The notes beneath the pieces were generated by a model. It had not been told where the DNA came from, did no database searches, and worked only from the letters and a program-made list of their open reading frames with translations. 64,000 nt of DNA, taken from the NCBI GenBank assembly GCA_029718625.1, contig CM056380.1:98999926-99063925 (forward strand). The letters are read 5' to 3'. This DNA is from Synaphobranchus kaupii. Lineage: Eukaryota; Chordata; Actinopteri; Anguilliformes; Synaphobranchidae. This document shows, piece by piece, positions 49,001-61,272 of the stretch (positions are counted from its first letter, which is position 1; each line of letters starts with the position of its first letter). A program made the position numbers and the translations under genes.

Positions 49001-51371
49001 AAAAGGGCCAAAATGGTCCAAAAAATTTTAATGCCATTTTTTGATTCCGATGTATAGAAAATTATATGTACTTAATAACTGCGGTGAAATAAGTGAAAAA
49101 TAATTCGTTTTAAAACATTCATGATGAAAAATGTATTTTGGGAGAAATTAAAAAACATAAGCCTATAGTCTTATGTCCAAAAAGGGCCAAAATGGTCCAA
49201 CAAAATTAAAATGCGATTTTTTGATTCCAATGTATAGTAAATTATATGTACTTAATAACTGCGGTGAAATTAGTGAAAAATAATGAGTTTTAAGACATTT
49301 ATGAGGCAAAATGTATTTTGGCGAAAATTAAAAAACATAAGCCTATAGTCTTATGTCCAGAAAGGTCCAAAATGGTCAACAAAATTAAAATGCGATTTTT
49401 TGATTCAGATGTATAGCAAATTAATTTAACTTAATAACTGCGGTGAAATAAGTGAAAAATAATGAGTTTTAAGACATTTATGATGCAAAATGTATTTTGG
49501 CGAAAATTAAAAAACATAAGCCTATAGTCTTATGTCCAAAAAGGGCCAAAATGGTCAACAAAATGAAAATGCGATTTTTTGATTCAGATGTATAGCAAAT
49601 TAATTTAACTTAATAACTGTGGTGAAACAATTGATAAATAATGAGTTTTAAGACATTTATGATTCATTACACTGGGGTTTCTGGTACAAGAATGAACACT
49701 GCCTCTTACTGGCCCACCAGCATCTTTGTTTTCCCCAGGAGTTTCCCATCCAAGTACAAACCAAGCTCACATCTGCTTAGCTTCAAGCATTCAGCAACAG
49801 CAGATTGCATGGTGGTATGGATGCAGAGCATAGTGTTATGGCGGCTGACTGTAGAGTTATGTCCAAAAAGGGCCAAAATGGTCCAACAAATGTAAATGCC
49901 ATTTTTTGATTCCGATGTATAGAAAATTATATGTACTTAATAACTGCGGTGAAATAAGTGAAAAATAATTAGTTTTAAAACATTCATGATGAAAAATGTA
50001 TTTTGGGAGAAATTAAAAAAACATAAGCCTATAGTCTTATGTCCAAAAAGGGCCAAAATGGTCCAACAAAATTAAAATGCGATTTTTTGATTCCAATGTA
50101 TAGTAAATTATATGTACTTAATAACTGCGGTGAAATTAGTGAAAAATAATGAGTTTTAAGACATTTATGATGCAAAATGTATTTTGGCGAAAATTAAAAA
50201 ACATAAGCCTATAGTCTTATGTCCAAAAAGGGCCAAAATGGTCAACAAAATTAAAATGCGATTTTTTGATTCAGATGTATAGCAAATTAATTTAACTTAA
50301 TAACTGCGGTGAAATAAGTGAAAAATAATGGGTTTTAAGACATTTATGATGCAAAATGTGTTTTGGAGAAAATTAAAAAACATAAGCCTATATTCTTATG
50401 TCCAGAAAGGGCCAAAATGGTCAACAAAATTAAAATGCGATTTTTTGATTCAGATGTATAGCAAATTATTTTAAATTAATAACTGCGGCGAAACAATTGA
50501 TAAATAATGAGTTTTAAGACATTTATGATTCATTACACTGGGGTTTCTGGGACTAGAATGAACACTGCCTCTTACTGGCCCACCAGCATCTTTGTTTTCC
50601 CCAGGGGTTTCCCATCCAAGTAAAAACCAAGCTCACATCTGCTTAGCTTCAACCATTCAGCAGCAGCAGATTGCATGGTGGTATGGCTGCAGAGTATAGT
50701 GTTATGGCGGCTGACTGTAGACTTATATCCAAAAAGTGCCAAAATGGTCCAAAAAATTGTAATGCCATTTTTTGATTCCGATGTATAGAAAATTATATGT
50801 ACTTAATAACTGCGGTGAAATAAGTGAAAAATAATTAGTTTTAAAACATTCATGATGAAAAATGTATTTTGGGAGAAATTAAAAAACATAAGCCTATAGT
50901 CTTATGTCCAAAAAGGGCCAAAATGGTCCAACAAAATTAAAATGCGATTTTTTGATTCCAATGTATAGTAAATTATATGTACTTAATAACTGCGGTGAAA
51001 TTAGTGAAAAATAATGAGTTTTAAGACATTTATGATGCAAAATGTATTTTGGGGAAAATTAAAAAACATAAGCCTATAGTCTTATGTCCAAAAAGGGCCA
51101 AAATGGTCAACAAAATTAAAATGCGATTTTTTGATTCAGATGTATAGCAAATTATTTTAAATTAATAACTGCGGTGAAACAATTGATAAATAATGAGTTT
51201 TAAGACATTTATGATTCATTACACTGGGGTTTCTGGTACAAGAATGAACACTGCCTCTTACTGGCCCACCAGCATCTTTGTTTTCCCCAGGAGTTTCCCA
51301 TCTAAGTACAAACCAAGCTCACATCTGCTTAGCTTCAAGCATTCAGCAGGAGCAGATTGCATGGTGGTATG

Positions 51372-53114
51372 GCTGCTGAGTGCAGTGCTACAGCTGCTGA
51401 GTGCAGTGCTACAGCTGCTGAGTGCAGTGCTACAGCTGCTGAGTGCAGTGCTACAGCTGCTGAGTGCAGTGCTACAGCTGCTGAGTGCAGTGCTACAGCT
51501 GCTGAGTGCAGTGCTACAGCTGCTGAGTGCAGTGCTACAGCTGCTGAGTGCAGTGCTACAGCTGCTGAGTGCAGTGCTACAGCTGCTGAGTGCAGTGCTA
51601 CAGCTGCTGAGTGCAGTGCTACAGCTGCTGAGTGCAGTGCTACAGCTGCTGAGTGCAGTGCTACAGCTGCTGAGTGCAGTGCTACAGCTGCTGAGTGCAG
51701 TGCTACAGCTGCTGAGTGCAGTGCTACAGCTGCTGAGTGCAGTGCTACAGCTGCTGAGTGCAGTGCTACAGCTGCTGAGTGCAGTGCTACAGCTGCTGAG
51801 TGCAGTGCTACAGCTGCTGAGTGCAGTGCTACAGCTGCTGAGTGCAGTGCTACAGCTGCTGAGTGCAGTGCTACAGCTGCTGAGTGCAGTGCTACAGCTG
51901 CTGAGTGCAGTGCTACAGCTGCTGAGTGCAGTGCTACAGCTGCTGAGTGCAGTGCTACAGCTGCTGAGTGCAGTGCTACAGCTGCTGAGTGCAGTGCTAC
52001 AGCTGCTGAGTGCAGTGCTACAGCTGCTGAGTGCAGTGCTACAGCTGCTGAGTGCAGTGCTACAGCTGCTGAGTGCAGTGCTACAGCTGCTGAGTGCAGT
52101 GCTACAGCTGCTGAGTGCAGTGCTACAGCTGCTGAGTGCAGTGCTACAGCTGCTGAGTGCAGTGCTACAGCTGCTGAGTGCAGTGCTACAGCTGCTGAGT
52201 GCAGTGCTACAGCTGCTGAGTGCAGTGCTACAGCTGCTGAGTGCAGTGCTACAGCTGCTGAGTGCAGTGCTACAGCTGCTGAGTGCAGTGCTACAGCTGC
52301 TGAGTGCAGTGCTACAGCTGCTGAGTGCAGTGCTACAGCTGCTGAGTGCAGTGCTACAGCTGCTGAGTGCAGTGCTACAGCTGCTGAGTGCAGTGCTACA
52401 GCTGCTGAGTGCAGTGCTACAGCTGCTGAGTGCAGTGCTACAGCTGCTGAGTGCAGTGCTACAGCTGCTGAGTGCAGTGCTACAGCTGCTGAGTGCAGTG
52501 CTACAGCTGCTGAGTGCAGTGCTACAGCTGCTGAGTGCAGTGCTACAGCTGCTGAGTGCAGTGCTACAGCTGCTGAGTGCAGTGCTACAGCTGCTGAGTG
52601 CAGTGCTACAGCTGCTGAGTGCAGTGCTACAGCTGCTGAGTGCAGTGCTACAGCTGCTGAGTGCAGTGCTACAGCTGCTGAGTGCAGTGCTACAGCTGCT
52701 GAGTGCAGTGCTACAGCTGCTGAGTGCAGTGCTACAGCTGCTGAGTGCAGTGCTACAGCTGCTGAGTGCAGTGCTACAGCTGCTGAGTGCAGTGCTACAG
52801 CTGCTGAGTGCAGTGCTACAGCTGCTGAGTGCAGTGCTACAGCTGCTGAGTGCAGTGCTACAGCTGCTGAGTGCAGTGCTACAGCTGCTGAGTGCAGTGC
52901 TACAGCTGCTGAGTGCAGTGCTACAGCTGCTGAGTGCAGTGCTACAGCTGCTGAGTGCAGTGCTACAGCTGCTGAGTGCAGTGCTACAGCTGCTGAGTGC
53001 AGTGCTACAGCTGCTGAGTGCAGTGCTACAGCTGCTGAGTGCAGTGCTACAGCTGCTGAGTGCAGTGCTACAGCTGCTGAGTGCAGTGCTACAGCTGCTG
53101 AGTGCAGTGCTACA
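51372..53114. repeat. Perfect 21-bp minisatellite, 83 copies, inside a B unit
   Basis: 1743 bp made of 83 copies of GCTGCTGAGTGCAGTGCTAC plus A, all identical as far as the text shows. The tract interrupts the 5S-like module of the B unit that begins near 51193. It starts where other B units read GGCTGCAGAGTATAGTGTTA and rejoins the normal text at GCTGACTGTAGACTTATG. The 21-mer aligns with that native segment with about seven substitutions, so it grew from the unit itself. It contains CAGCTG, CTG and CAG steps that can form hairpins. Four of six frames have no stop and give spurious proteins of 600-650 residues. The absence of variation means either very recent expansion or assembly from consensus. 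Confidence 0.97.
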
Positions 53115-54373
53115 GCTGCTGACTGTAGACTTATGTCCAAAAAGGGCCAAAATGGTCCAACAAATGTAAATGCCATTTTTTGATTCCAATGTATAGAAAA
53201 CTATATGTACTTAATAACTGCGGTGAAATGAGTGAAAAATAATGAGTTTTAAAACATGTATGATGAAAAATGTATTTTGGGGAAAATTAAAAAACATGAG
53301 CCTATAGTCTTATGTCCAAAAAGGGCCAAAATGGTCAACAAAATTAAAATGCGATTTTTTGATTCAGATGTATAGCAAATGAATTTAACTTAATAACTGC
53401 GGTGAAACAATTGATAAATAATGAGTTTTAAGACATTTATGATTCATTACACTGGGGGTTCTGGGACTAGAATGAACACTGCCTCCTACTGGCCCACCAG
53501 CATTTTTGTTTTCCCCAGGGGTTTCCCATCCAAGTACTAACCAAACTCACGTCTGTACAGCTTCAACCATTCAGCAACAGCAGATTGCATGGTGGTATGG
53601 CTGCAGAGTATAGTGTTACGGCAGCTGACTGTAGACTTATGTCCACAAAGGGCCAAAATGGTCCAAAAAATTTTAATGCCATTTTTTGATTCCGATGTAT
53701 AGAAAATTATATGTACTCAATAACTGCGGTGAAATAAGTGAAAAATAATTAGTTTTAAAACATTCATGATGAAAAATGTATTTTGGGAGAAATTAAAAAA
53801 CATAAGCCTATAGTCTTATGTCCAAAAAGGGCCAAAATGGTCCAACAAAATTAAAATGTGATTTTTTGATTCCAATGTATAGTACATTATATGTACTTAA
53901 TAACTGCGGTGAAATTAGTGAAAAATAATGAGTTTTAAGACATTTATGATGCAAAATGTGTTTTGGAGAAAATGAAAAAACATAAGCCTATAGTCTTATG
54001 TCCAAAAAGGGCCAAAATGGTCCAAAAAATTTTAATGCCATTTTTTGATTCCGATGTATAGAAAACTATATGTACTTAATAACTGCGGTGAAATGAGTGA
54101 AAAATAATTAGTTTTAAAACATTCATGATGAAAAATGTATTTTGGGGAAAATTAAAAAACATAAGCCTATAGTCTTATGTCCAAAAAGGGCCAAAATGGT
54201 CAACAAAATTAAAATGCGATTTTTTGATTCCGATGTATAGTAAATTATATGTACTTAAATTAAATTATATGTACTTAATAACTGCAACAAAATAACACTG
54301 GAAACTAAACTCACAGACAAGGAATAATCATGAGAAACATTAAAGAGCTAGAACTAGGTTAACAAGGCACAAA

Positions 54374-54397
54374 GGGGGGGGGGGGGGGGGGGGGGGG
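54374..54397 (+). repeat. Poly-G run of 24
   Basis: Twenty-four consecutive G in the assembled sequence. Such runs are error-prone in sequencing and can form G-quadruplexes. It lies inside the LTR-like element. Confidence 0.9.
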
Positions 54398-54494
54398 TTG
54401 GTAACAATGCTGAAAACACACAAAGACCAAGCGAATACTGATAGTGAACAGGGAACTTAAATACACAGGGAAACAGGTGACTGTAATGAACAAA

Positions 54495-54591
54495 CGAACA
54501 GACAGGTGCAGACACCTGCAGGTAAAACCAGACAGCCAAACGAACAGACAGGTGCAGAAACTAATTACACAGGTAAAACCAGACAGCCAAA
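54495..54591. repeat. Two tandem copies of a 46-51-bp unit
   Basis: CGAACAGACAGGTGCAGA then a variable part then AGGTAAAACCAGACAGCCAA appears twice in direct succession. Confidence 0.85.
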
Positions 54592-54650
54592 CAAGACGCA
54601 CTACGAACGGGGCTGGCGACTTCTGGTGGAAAACCGGGGGAACCGTATCA

Positions 54651-56399
54651 GCTTCAATTAACAGATCTGAACAAGATCTAGATACACATGGTTACCCAAA
54701 ACCCTATTACCACCTTTGCGCAGATGGCAAATGTGGTCAATTCTCACCTATTTAGGGGGTTCTCTGTGTAAGGCTTTATAACTCCTGGTGTGAGCATCAC
54801 AGAAACTTGGTAAATGGCTTAAATGAAACAAGACAGGTGTACCATTTACAACTTAGACTTGTTTATTTTTCATCATTTAAGTCCAAATAAAGTGCCACAA
54901 ATGCAAATAAAGTTTTTCTTTAGTTTGCAACAAAATACTGAGAGCTACATAAGTGAAACAGGTGAATCTATACATTTTCTGGATCAGAAACTCCATTTCC
55001 ACAAGTGTGCAAACTCAGAGGATGATATGCAGAACTACAAAAGATCTATGATGCAAAACATAGGCAGTGTACCCTGTTGCCCAATAGTGTCTCCAAATCT
55101 ATCCAAATGGATAAATTGTGCACTGCTCTAAATAAAATAAATAATGATATATTTAACTACAAATCAACAGTTTTGGCTCATAAAACTCATGTTTACATAA
55201 TTTTCAAGTGGGAATTATCTTTTCATCAGTATAGGGGGATAGATATTGGGTCCAAAACCCTATCCAAAACATGTCATGAAATGAATAAAATTTGTTTTGT
55301 CCATTATAAAGCATATACATTTGCCCCTTCTGGTGGTTTAAGATAAAAACATTGATATCACAGTGTTACATACACCTAAATATGTAGCCTAATCATTCAC
55401 TCTTGTACCTCAATAAAACATCACTTTTACCTGTACTCTACAGTATGTATACTTTTGCCCCAGGATTGCATTTTTCTGTAGTTTGTTTTTTATTTTTTAT
55501 GTTCCCATTTATAATGACTCCAAGGAAAATGTTTACATGAATCTACTACATATCAGTGCACATTAAATTGGAATGAGCTTTTTCCACGCCCTAAGTGACA
55601 AGTATATACGCCATAGCCTATATTATGTACGATAACATGAAAATAAAATAGTACTCCACCATCTGCAAAATGCTGCCAAATGTTTTATCTTCAATGAAAA
55701 TCAGTAGCCTACATCCACATAAAATGAACAATTGCACTACAGTATGTGAAATGCACTCAAAATGTGAAAATAAAAATAGCCCTATCAATCATATTGGACA
55801 AGACAGTGCTCGACTGGAAAAACTAACGTACATATGTAGCCAGTGAGACCAACCGCATTTTAAAACCTGGGCTGTAAATAATTGTTCAAAGCACCCAATA
55901 AGACATTGAATATACCATTGCTAAGGGTATAATGTACTCTAATGGATAAAAGAGCTAACAATTAAACCAGAATGAACTGTAATGAATGAGACAGGCTTGC
56001 AGGGCATGGGGGGTATTACGACTTGACGTTTCAGATATAAAGTATAAAGTGGTATAAAGTGTTGTATATTTCTCAAACGGATTGTACCAGACAATAAATG
56101 ATCACTGAATTTTGAAAGAAACATCTCTATGTGTAAAAGCAATGGTAGGATTGTATATTTATTTCATATTTAGTAGCAGATATTCATAGTAGAGTATGTG
56201 CTATAATGAGACAATAATTTCACATGTTTATTTTGCATTTGAGTGAGCAGGGCTTTTTTTGGCATAGATCAGGCTATTGCTGGGTTTATCTTGTTTCTAT
56301 GACGGAATTATAATTTTATATGATGAATAAATATATTTATGAACTCACACATAGATGATATTGTCCACTATGTCACGCATGGGTAGGTATAGACTAGGT
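54651..56399. other. Low-copy AT-rich DNA
   Basis: Open frames up to about 100 codons without recognisable similarity. No clear repeat borders. Confidence 0.4.
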
Positions 56400-56610
56400 G
56401 GGGGGTGTTATGGTTATTGGCAGCCTCTGTTGTTTCTGCGGTCGTTGTTTGATTTGGCGTCGTCGGGACGCTCTATCTGATTTTTTCCGCCTCTGTCCCA
56501 GTGTTTGGATCTCGCACGATCATTATTCCTCTCACCTGTTTTTGGTTTCCTGTCGGCTATATATAGCTTCCGGCACTTCGATATTGTCTTTGCTATTTGA
56601 CATCAAAGGA
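56400..56610 (+). mobile_element. Possible LTR promoter fragment
   Basis: TGTTATGGTTATTGG opens a GC-richer segment with CpG-rich GTTTGATTTGGCGTCGTCGG, CTCTCACCTGTTTTTGGTTT and a TATA-like CTATATATAG followed by CTTCCGG. This order (TG start, CACCTG, TATA) is like U3 regions of fish LTR elements. No second LTR or pol region follows. Confidence 0.3.
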
Positions 56611-58052
56611 TGTCAAAGGATCTCGGTCCCCGAAAGTAACCGTAATGTAGCACATGCACACACAGAGGTGTGCCGGTACCCTTCCCTGGTCAGAAACGAA
56701 AATCACACTTTACATATTCTGTTTGAATGAGGGCCACTGTAGACAACTTCTGTTTTAAGATCTCACCCGAATAGGACTCATAAGTGCTCTATTAAAGGAG
56801 AAAAAGGATTCTGTCAACTCCCAGTGCACTCAACACACTTACACCTCCTTCATCTCACCAGCCCCACCTTCCTCATCATATGAAAATGCCTACAGATGTC
56901 TTCACTGATTTCAAATTGTTTAGGATTAAAACCCCTTCAACCATAAAAATAAATAAATAAACATAATGGACCTCACTCACTTCATCATCAAAGAGATTAC
57001 TGCAATTACGAGCAGTGCTGAATTTCTGTATGAAAAGCACAAGACACCACAATAAGTGGCAACTGACGGCAAAGAGCAACGCGACAGAGCAAAGCAAAGA
57101 GAATTACCCGTGCTGCATTTAAGAGTGCTCCATTTAATCCTGATTTATGGATTTACCGAAAGCTCTCACCTCCTTGTGAGAATATCTTCCAACTTAAGAG
57201 CAGCAGCCTTCGCAGTTTTCAGATTGTTATCATGACGTAACTAATGGACTGGGAGGCTGGGGGCCCATCAGGGGATTTGGAAGTGGAGAGATTATTCATA
57301 AGGGAACAGGAGGTATAGGGAAGAGAGATGCATCTTCACCTGCGAGTGTATTCATCTCCCTTCTGCCATTTACTTAAAACTGCTTTTGTTTTGCATTTCC
57401 CTCAGAAAAAAGTGGCACTTCAAAACTATAGCAGAAGGCTTGAATTCTTCACCTCTCCCATGCAGCTGAATGTGTTTATAATAGAGCTGGAATGAGCCAT
57501 CTGTTCGAATAGTCTTTAATGGCAAATAGACATGCACATCAATATAGTAGAACAAAATGCAAATGCTATATCTTAATATATGCCCTGCTGTATGTAAATG
57601 ACGTGTATGATATCTTACATATATCAGCTATTGCAATCATTGCAAGTCTCATCTGCAGATTTGAGAAATTCTTAAAATATATGTAACAGGATATCATCCA
57701 ATACTAAAATATAGTACATGTTGGCTCTGTACTGTATACAAAAAATCCTTTTTCAGCTTTACTGCACAGTTAAATGAATATATACACATTTTTAACACCA
57801 TTGTGACTCCTGAGGTCTGGAACGAGCTTGCAGTTGCAGTCCTCTTGGCTGCATTTACCTCTGACTGATAAATCACATAGATTTTCACAATGGTGTAAAA
57901 TCAGGCCAAATTTTCAATTTTTGGCCCTTTTCTTGGGTTTGTTTCTTTTCAAAGGCAGAAGCTTTCATTTGTGTTGTGGACAGCTACACCCTCAACAAGT
58001 TTTTTATGTATGGAAACAGTGATTACCACCACTAGTGCCAAGATGATTCCTC
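56611..58052. other. Low-copy DNA, possible conserved block at 57120-57370
   Basis: No gene recognised. The named block is of mixed composition without long frames. The remainder is AT-rich. Confidence 0.35.
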
Positions 58053-58086
58053 ACATCTCTCTCTCTCTATCTCTCTCTCTCTCTGT

Positions 58087-58121
<35 letters not shown>

Positions 58122-58124
58122 ACT
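58053..58124. repeat. (TC)n/(CA)n compound microsatellite
   Basis: (TC)n at 58053-58084 passes directly into (CA)n at 58088-58124 with a few interruptions. Confidence 0.95.
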
Positions 58125-59323
58125 CTTGGTTATCTCAGTGGACAGGCCCTCCCCCGTATCACAGTGAGCTCTCTGCTGTCATTCTGTTACTTCATGCTGC
58201 CTATGGCGATTCAGATGACAACTCAGTACTTGATCTGCTTCTCTCACTTGGGGAAAAAAGCTTTCCTGACAGACCACTGCGTCTGCCTGACACTGCAAAG
58301 TTTATTTTTCAGATGGGTGAGCCACAGCGACAAGGAGAGCTCCAGTGATCCGGCACATAATCGCCCAATTGGATCATTTGTTAGGCTTAGTTAACTCTAA
58401 TGACCATGTGTTGAGGGCGGTTTGAGTGAGTGAAACTGGCCTGTCTACTCTCCATGCTGCAGGGTGATCAGCTCCTGGCCTCTCCACCTCCCGATAGTGA
58501 TTCAGATCTTTCCTGCCGTAGGACGAGGAGGAAGTCTACAACCTTTGAGCTGGAAGTGAGGTGATACGCATCCCGACCATTGGTCCTCCTTGCATAAGTT
58601 TGGCAGGCAGTGTTTGTGATCATAATGGGCGACGTGAACCGTTATTAACCCTGTTAAATTATTGTTGTAACCCGGGGCAGTGTCAGTGCACACAAAAACA
58701 GTGTCTGTTCAACATGAAACAATCATGAGTGATTCAGTAGGCAGGCCTGGATGGAGAGTAATCATTTCTCAGTAATACATTTCTCATCCGCATTAAGAAG
58801 GGTACGAGAATCATGCATGTAAATAGTATAACATTATAGCTCAGGGCTAAATCTACCTTTTAAAGAAGGACATTAAAAGCATGATTTAAATACATTGTGT
58901 AATTAATGTTGTTGTCACTCCTGTACACTACTGCGTGCCTACCATGTACGTCAATGCCTTTCTAACAATTATGCTATGTGAAGGCAGTGTATTTTATTGT
59001 TAATCAGAGCATAATTGGAAGATATTACTAATGGTCTTCCAATGACATCACATAGATTTGGGTTTTAAATGAAGAGAGATAAAGAATGTGTCATCTGACA
59101 CCATGCACTGATTAATTTACAAAAACTTATAAATGCATAGGAATTCATGTGATTTATTCTAAAGTAGGAAGAGGAAATATAATGCAAGTCTAATATTTAT
59201 ACTGTCATGCAAAGTAACTGAAAGCCTCGGCACAATGAAATGATGGTGAAATGGGACGTTTAAAGGTCCCCCATCTCCATGCATTTTGGCCAGCGCCTCA
59301 CTCCCCCTACCCCTCCACCACAG
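58125..59323. other. Low-copy DNA, complex block at 58140-58640
   Basis: The first 500 bases have balanced composition and could include conserved non-coding sequence. No sustained frame with exon boundaries was found. The rest is AT-rich. Confidence 0.35.
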
Positions 59324-59431
59324 CTTATGTTCCTACTCCAGCGGCCCCTGCGCGCAGCTGGACCCCCCCCGCCGTGTTTTTCGGCACAGTCTGGAGCGGC
59401 GAGGCCATCTGCCTTCAGCTGCAAATAGAAA
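59324..59431 (+). CDS. Candidate internal exon of 108 bp (weak)
   Basis: A GC- and CpG-richer block in AT-rich surroundings. It is preceded by a good acceptor (CCCCCTACCCCTCCACCACAG) and followed by a consensus donor (GAAA then GTAAGT). The open frame crosses it in phase 1 at both ends: YVPTPAAPARSWTPPAVFFG then TVWSGEAICLQLQIE. The length is a multiple of three, so skipping would keep frame. I do not recognise the protein, and no neighbouring exon is visible, so chance is a serious alternative. Confidence 0.22.
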
Positions 59432-59620
59432 GTAAGTTCTTTTGACCGCGAGCAAGATGTTAGCCTTAATGTGCCTCTGGCTCCTGAGCTCACCTTCAGT
59501 GCCTGGCCTCGTTAGGGAAACATCCACAACCCTAACACAGAGAGACACTTCTTTTATACTGGACATTTTATTTATCAAACGTCTTGAATATGTGTGTTGG
59601 CTAAGTATATATGCTTTATT

Positions 59621-59628
59621 TGTGTGTG

Positions 59629-59687
<59 letters not shown>

Positions 59688-59737
59688 TTGCGTGTGTGTT
59701 TGTTTGTGTGTGTGTGTGTGTGTGTGGGTGTGTGGTT
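59621..59737. repeat. (TGCG)n/(TG)n microsatellite
   Basis: About 16 TGCG units from 59629 to 59690, flanked by TG repeats. Cys-Val-Arg-Ala frames through it are artefacts. Confidence 0.96.
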
Positions 59738-61272
59738 GTTTGGGTGTTTGGATGCATGGGGGGTGGGGTTATTGGTCATTGTTGGTAATTGAAAGAAATA
59801 TGAAAATTACAAATGTAATGCTTTCATTTATTAGGGCAAGAAAATATTCATAAAATTTCCAACATTACCATGAAATTTGAATTCCTGATACCCACGATCC
59901 TACGTGCCCAACAACCCAGATACCAATGTGTTTCTGGGCATATGCTGTTAGTGTAAGTGGCGTTTGGGTATCCAGGCACAAGGTGCGGTTTGTGCGCTGG
60001 CACGGAGGCATGTGACAGGTGCAGTGGAGTGCGTAGAGAGATGGGGGCCCAGCATGCATTGTACCGTCGTCTCCTATCCGCATCACTGTCAAATGGCCAG
60101 ATGTAGACAGCTGCTACGTGTCTCACTATTTTATATATATACGTATATACTGTATATTTTTTATTTATTTTATTTTTTAATTGTGTAACAAAGTATCAAG
60201 TCTATTTGGCCATTTGTTTTGCTGATTGTGTTACTTCTCTCAATATGTTTCCAACCATGATATCACAACACCATCTGCGTTTTCTCGTTCAAGGCCCCTG
60301 CATTTCTGGCTTAGATATTCAGGTCTCGTTCTCAACAGTACAATAGACTTGACCTTGTCCAGGACAGGGACCACTGCTTAAAACATTGTTTTTAATTCAT
60401 TTTTATGAAACCTACAATGTAATATACAATACAAATGCTTGTATTTTTAGCAGCACGCCCTTGACAAAAAACTGCTGCAAAATAAATTAAGATAAAATCA
60501 CTGGCATGAAGATCCAAAAGCAAACAGCGATTTAAATTGTGAAGCACAATGGATATGTAGGTCTCATATTCTAATGGTATGGTGCTGCTTTCTTTTCCAA
60601 TATTTTAGGCATGCTGTTCTTTGACATTCCATGTTTCCATAAAACGGATGCTGTAATATTCAAGTGCTTGAAATTCCTTAAGCAGATCACATGATATTTC
60701 AGAAAAATACCCTGAGATTTCTACATGGGGTCACACATATGACATTCACTGTACAGTCACATGCATTAATCCATTATATGATCGTCATTAATTAGTATTA
60801 ATTAGATTCTATAAAGTAGATTCTTACTTTTTATGGTTGAGTACACAGACACAATGGACATAATACCCCATCAATAAGTAGATATAAGTTGAATCTGCTG
60901 TTTTCTGCATTCTTTTTCCAAATAAAATAAAATACATACATGGTAAATCTACTGCCATCATGCTGATTCGTGGAAGGAAAAGCCTTGTATGATTAGATTC
61001 AAAGCTTAGCTCAATACCAATCCCCAACTTGTTGTGGGTATAGCTGAGTAAACCAACATGAATAAATATAAAATGATTTGTTAGTGGAAAAGAGGAATTG
61101 TAATGTATAACTGTTAATTTTTACTGTTGGACAATAATGATGGTTTCCTGGTATGTATGTCTCTGGTAAATGAGAGACAAATATCCTGTAGAAAGATTAT
61201 TTCACATTCACGTCACCTTAAAATTAGAAATTATTTGAAATAATGACCTAAACATGAACACAGTCACATATG
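59738..61272. other. Low-copy AT-rich DNA
   Basis: No gene, RNA or repeat border recognised. AT-rich low complexity near 60125-60185. Confidence 0.4.

Larger units (their letters stand above)
33021..54282. repeat. Satellite array of about 21 kb made of A (180 bp) and B (327 bp) units
   Basis: A continuous tandem array, all but one unit in the same orientation. The A unit has a period of 179-180 bp: lines beginning at 37141 and 37321 are in exact register. Its text includes TTAATAACTGCGGTGAAATA, GAGTTTTAAGACATTTATGA, GTCTTATGTCCAAAAAGGGC and ATGCGATTTTTTGATTC. The B unit shares the ends of the A unit, but its centre is a 5S-rRNA-like module (see separate entry). Typically two to five A units separate B units. 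The array is interrupted by a Tc1-type MITE, a 500-N gap and a 21-bp minisatellite. The unit length and AT richness are like centromeric satellites, but low-copy DNA lies on both sides. No coding function is likely. Confidence 0.95.
54283..54650 (-). mobile_element. LTR-like element at the right border of the satellite array
   Basis: Read on the minus strand, the segment begins TGATACGGTTCCCCCGG and ends TTATTTTGTTGCA (TG...CA). It contains CACCTGTTTCCCTGTGTATT then TAAGTTCCCTGTTC, resembling the promoter region of fish LTR retrotransposons, and two near-repeats (54495-54540 and 54541-54591). Array identity stops exactly at its end. No target duplication or internal region was found, so a solo LTR is only a proposal. 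Confidence 0.4.

Noticed and set aside
48331..49037. Frames crossing the gap
   Set aside because: They consist mainly of untranslatable N and only reflect the lack of stop codons in the gap.
51193..53189. Open frames of 608-658 codons on both strands
   Set aside because: They arise because the 21-bp repeat is a multiple of three and lacks stops in four of six frames. The products are pure 7-residue repeats with no other protein features.
33021..54282. CRISPR-like array
   Set aside because: Units are 180-327 bp, contiguous and without unique spacers, in a eukaryotic repeat context.
59333..59853. Cys-Val-Arg-Ala and Thr-His rich frames on both strands
   Set aside because: Translation of the TGCG/TG microsatellite; the two strands give overlapping frames of similar length.
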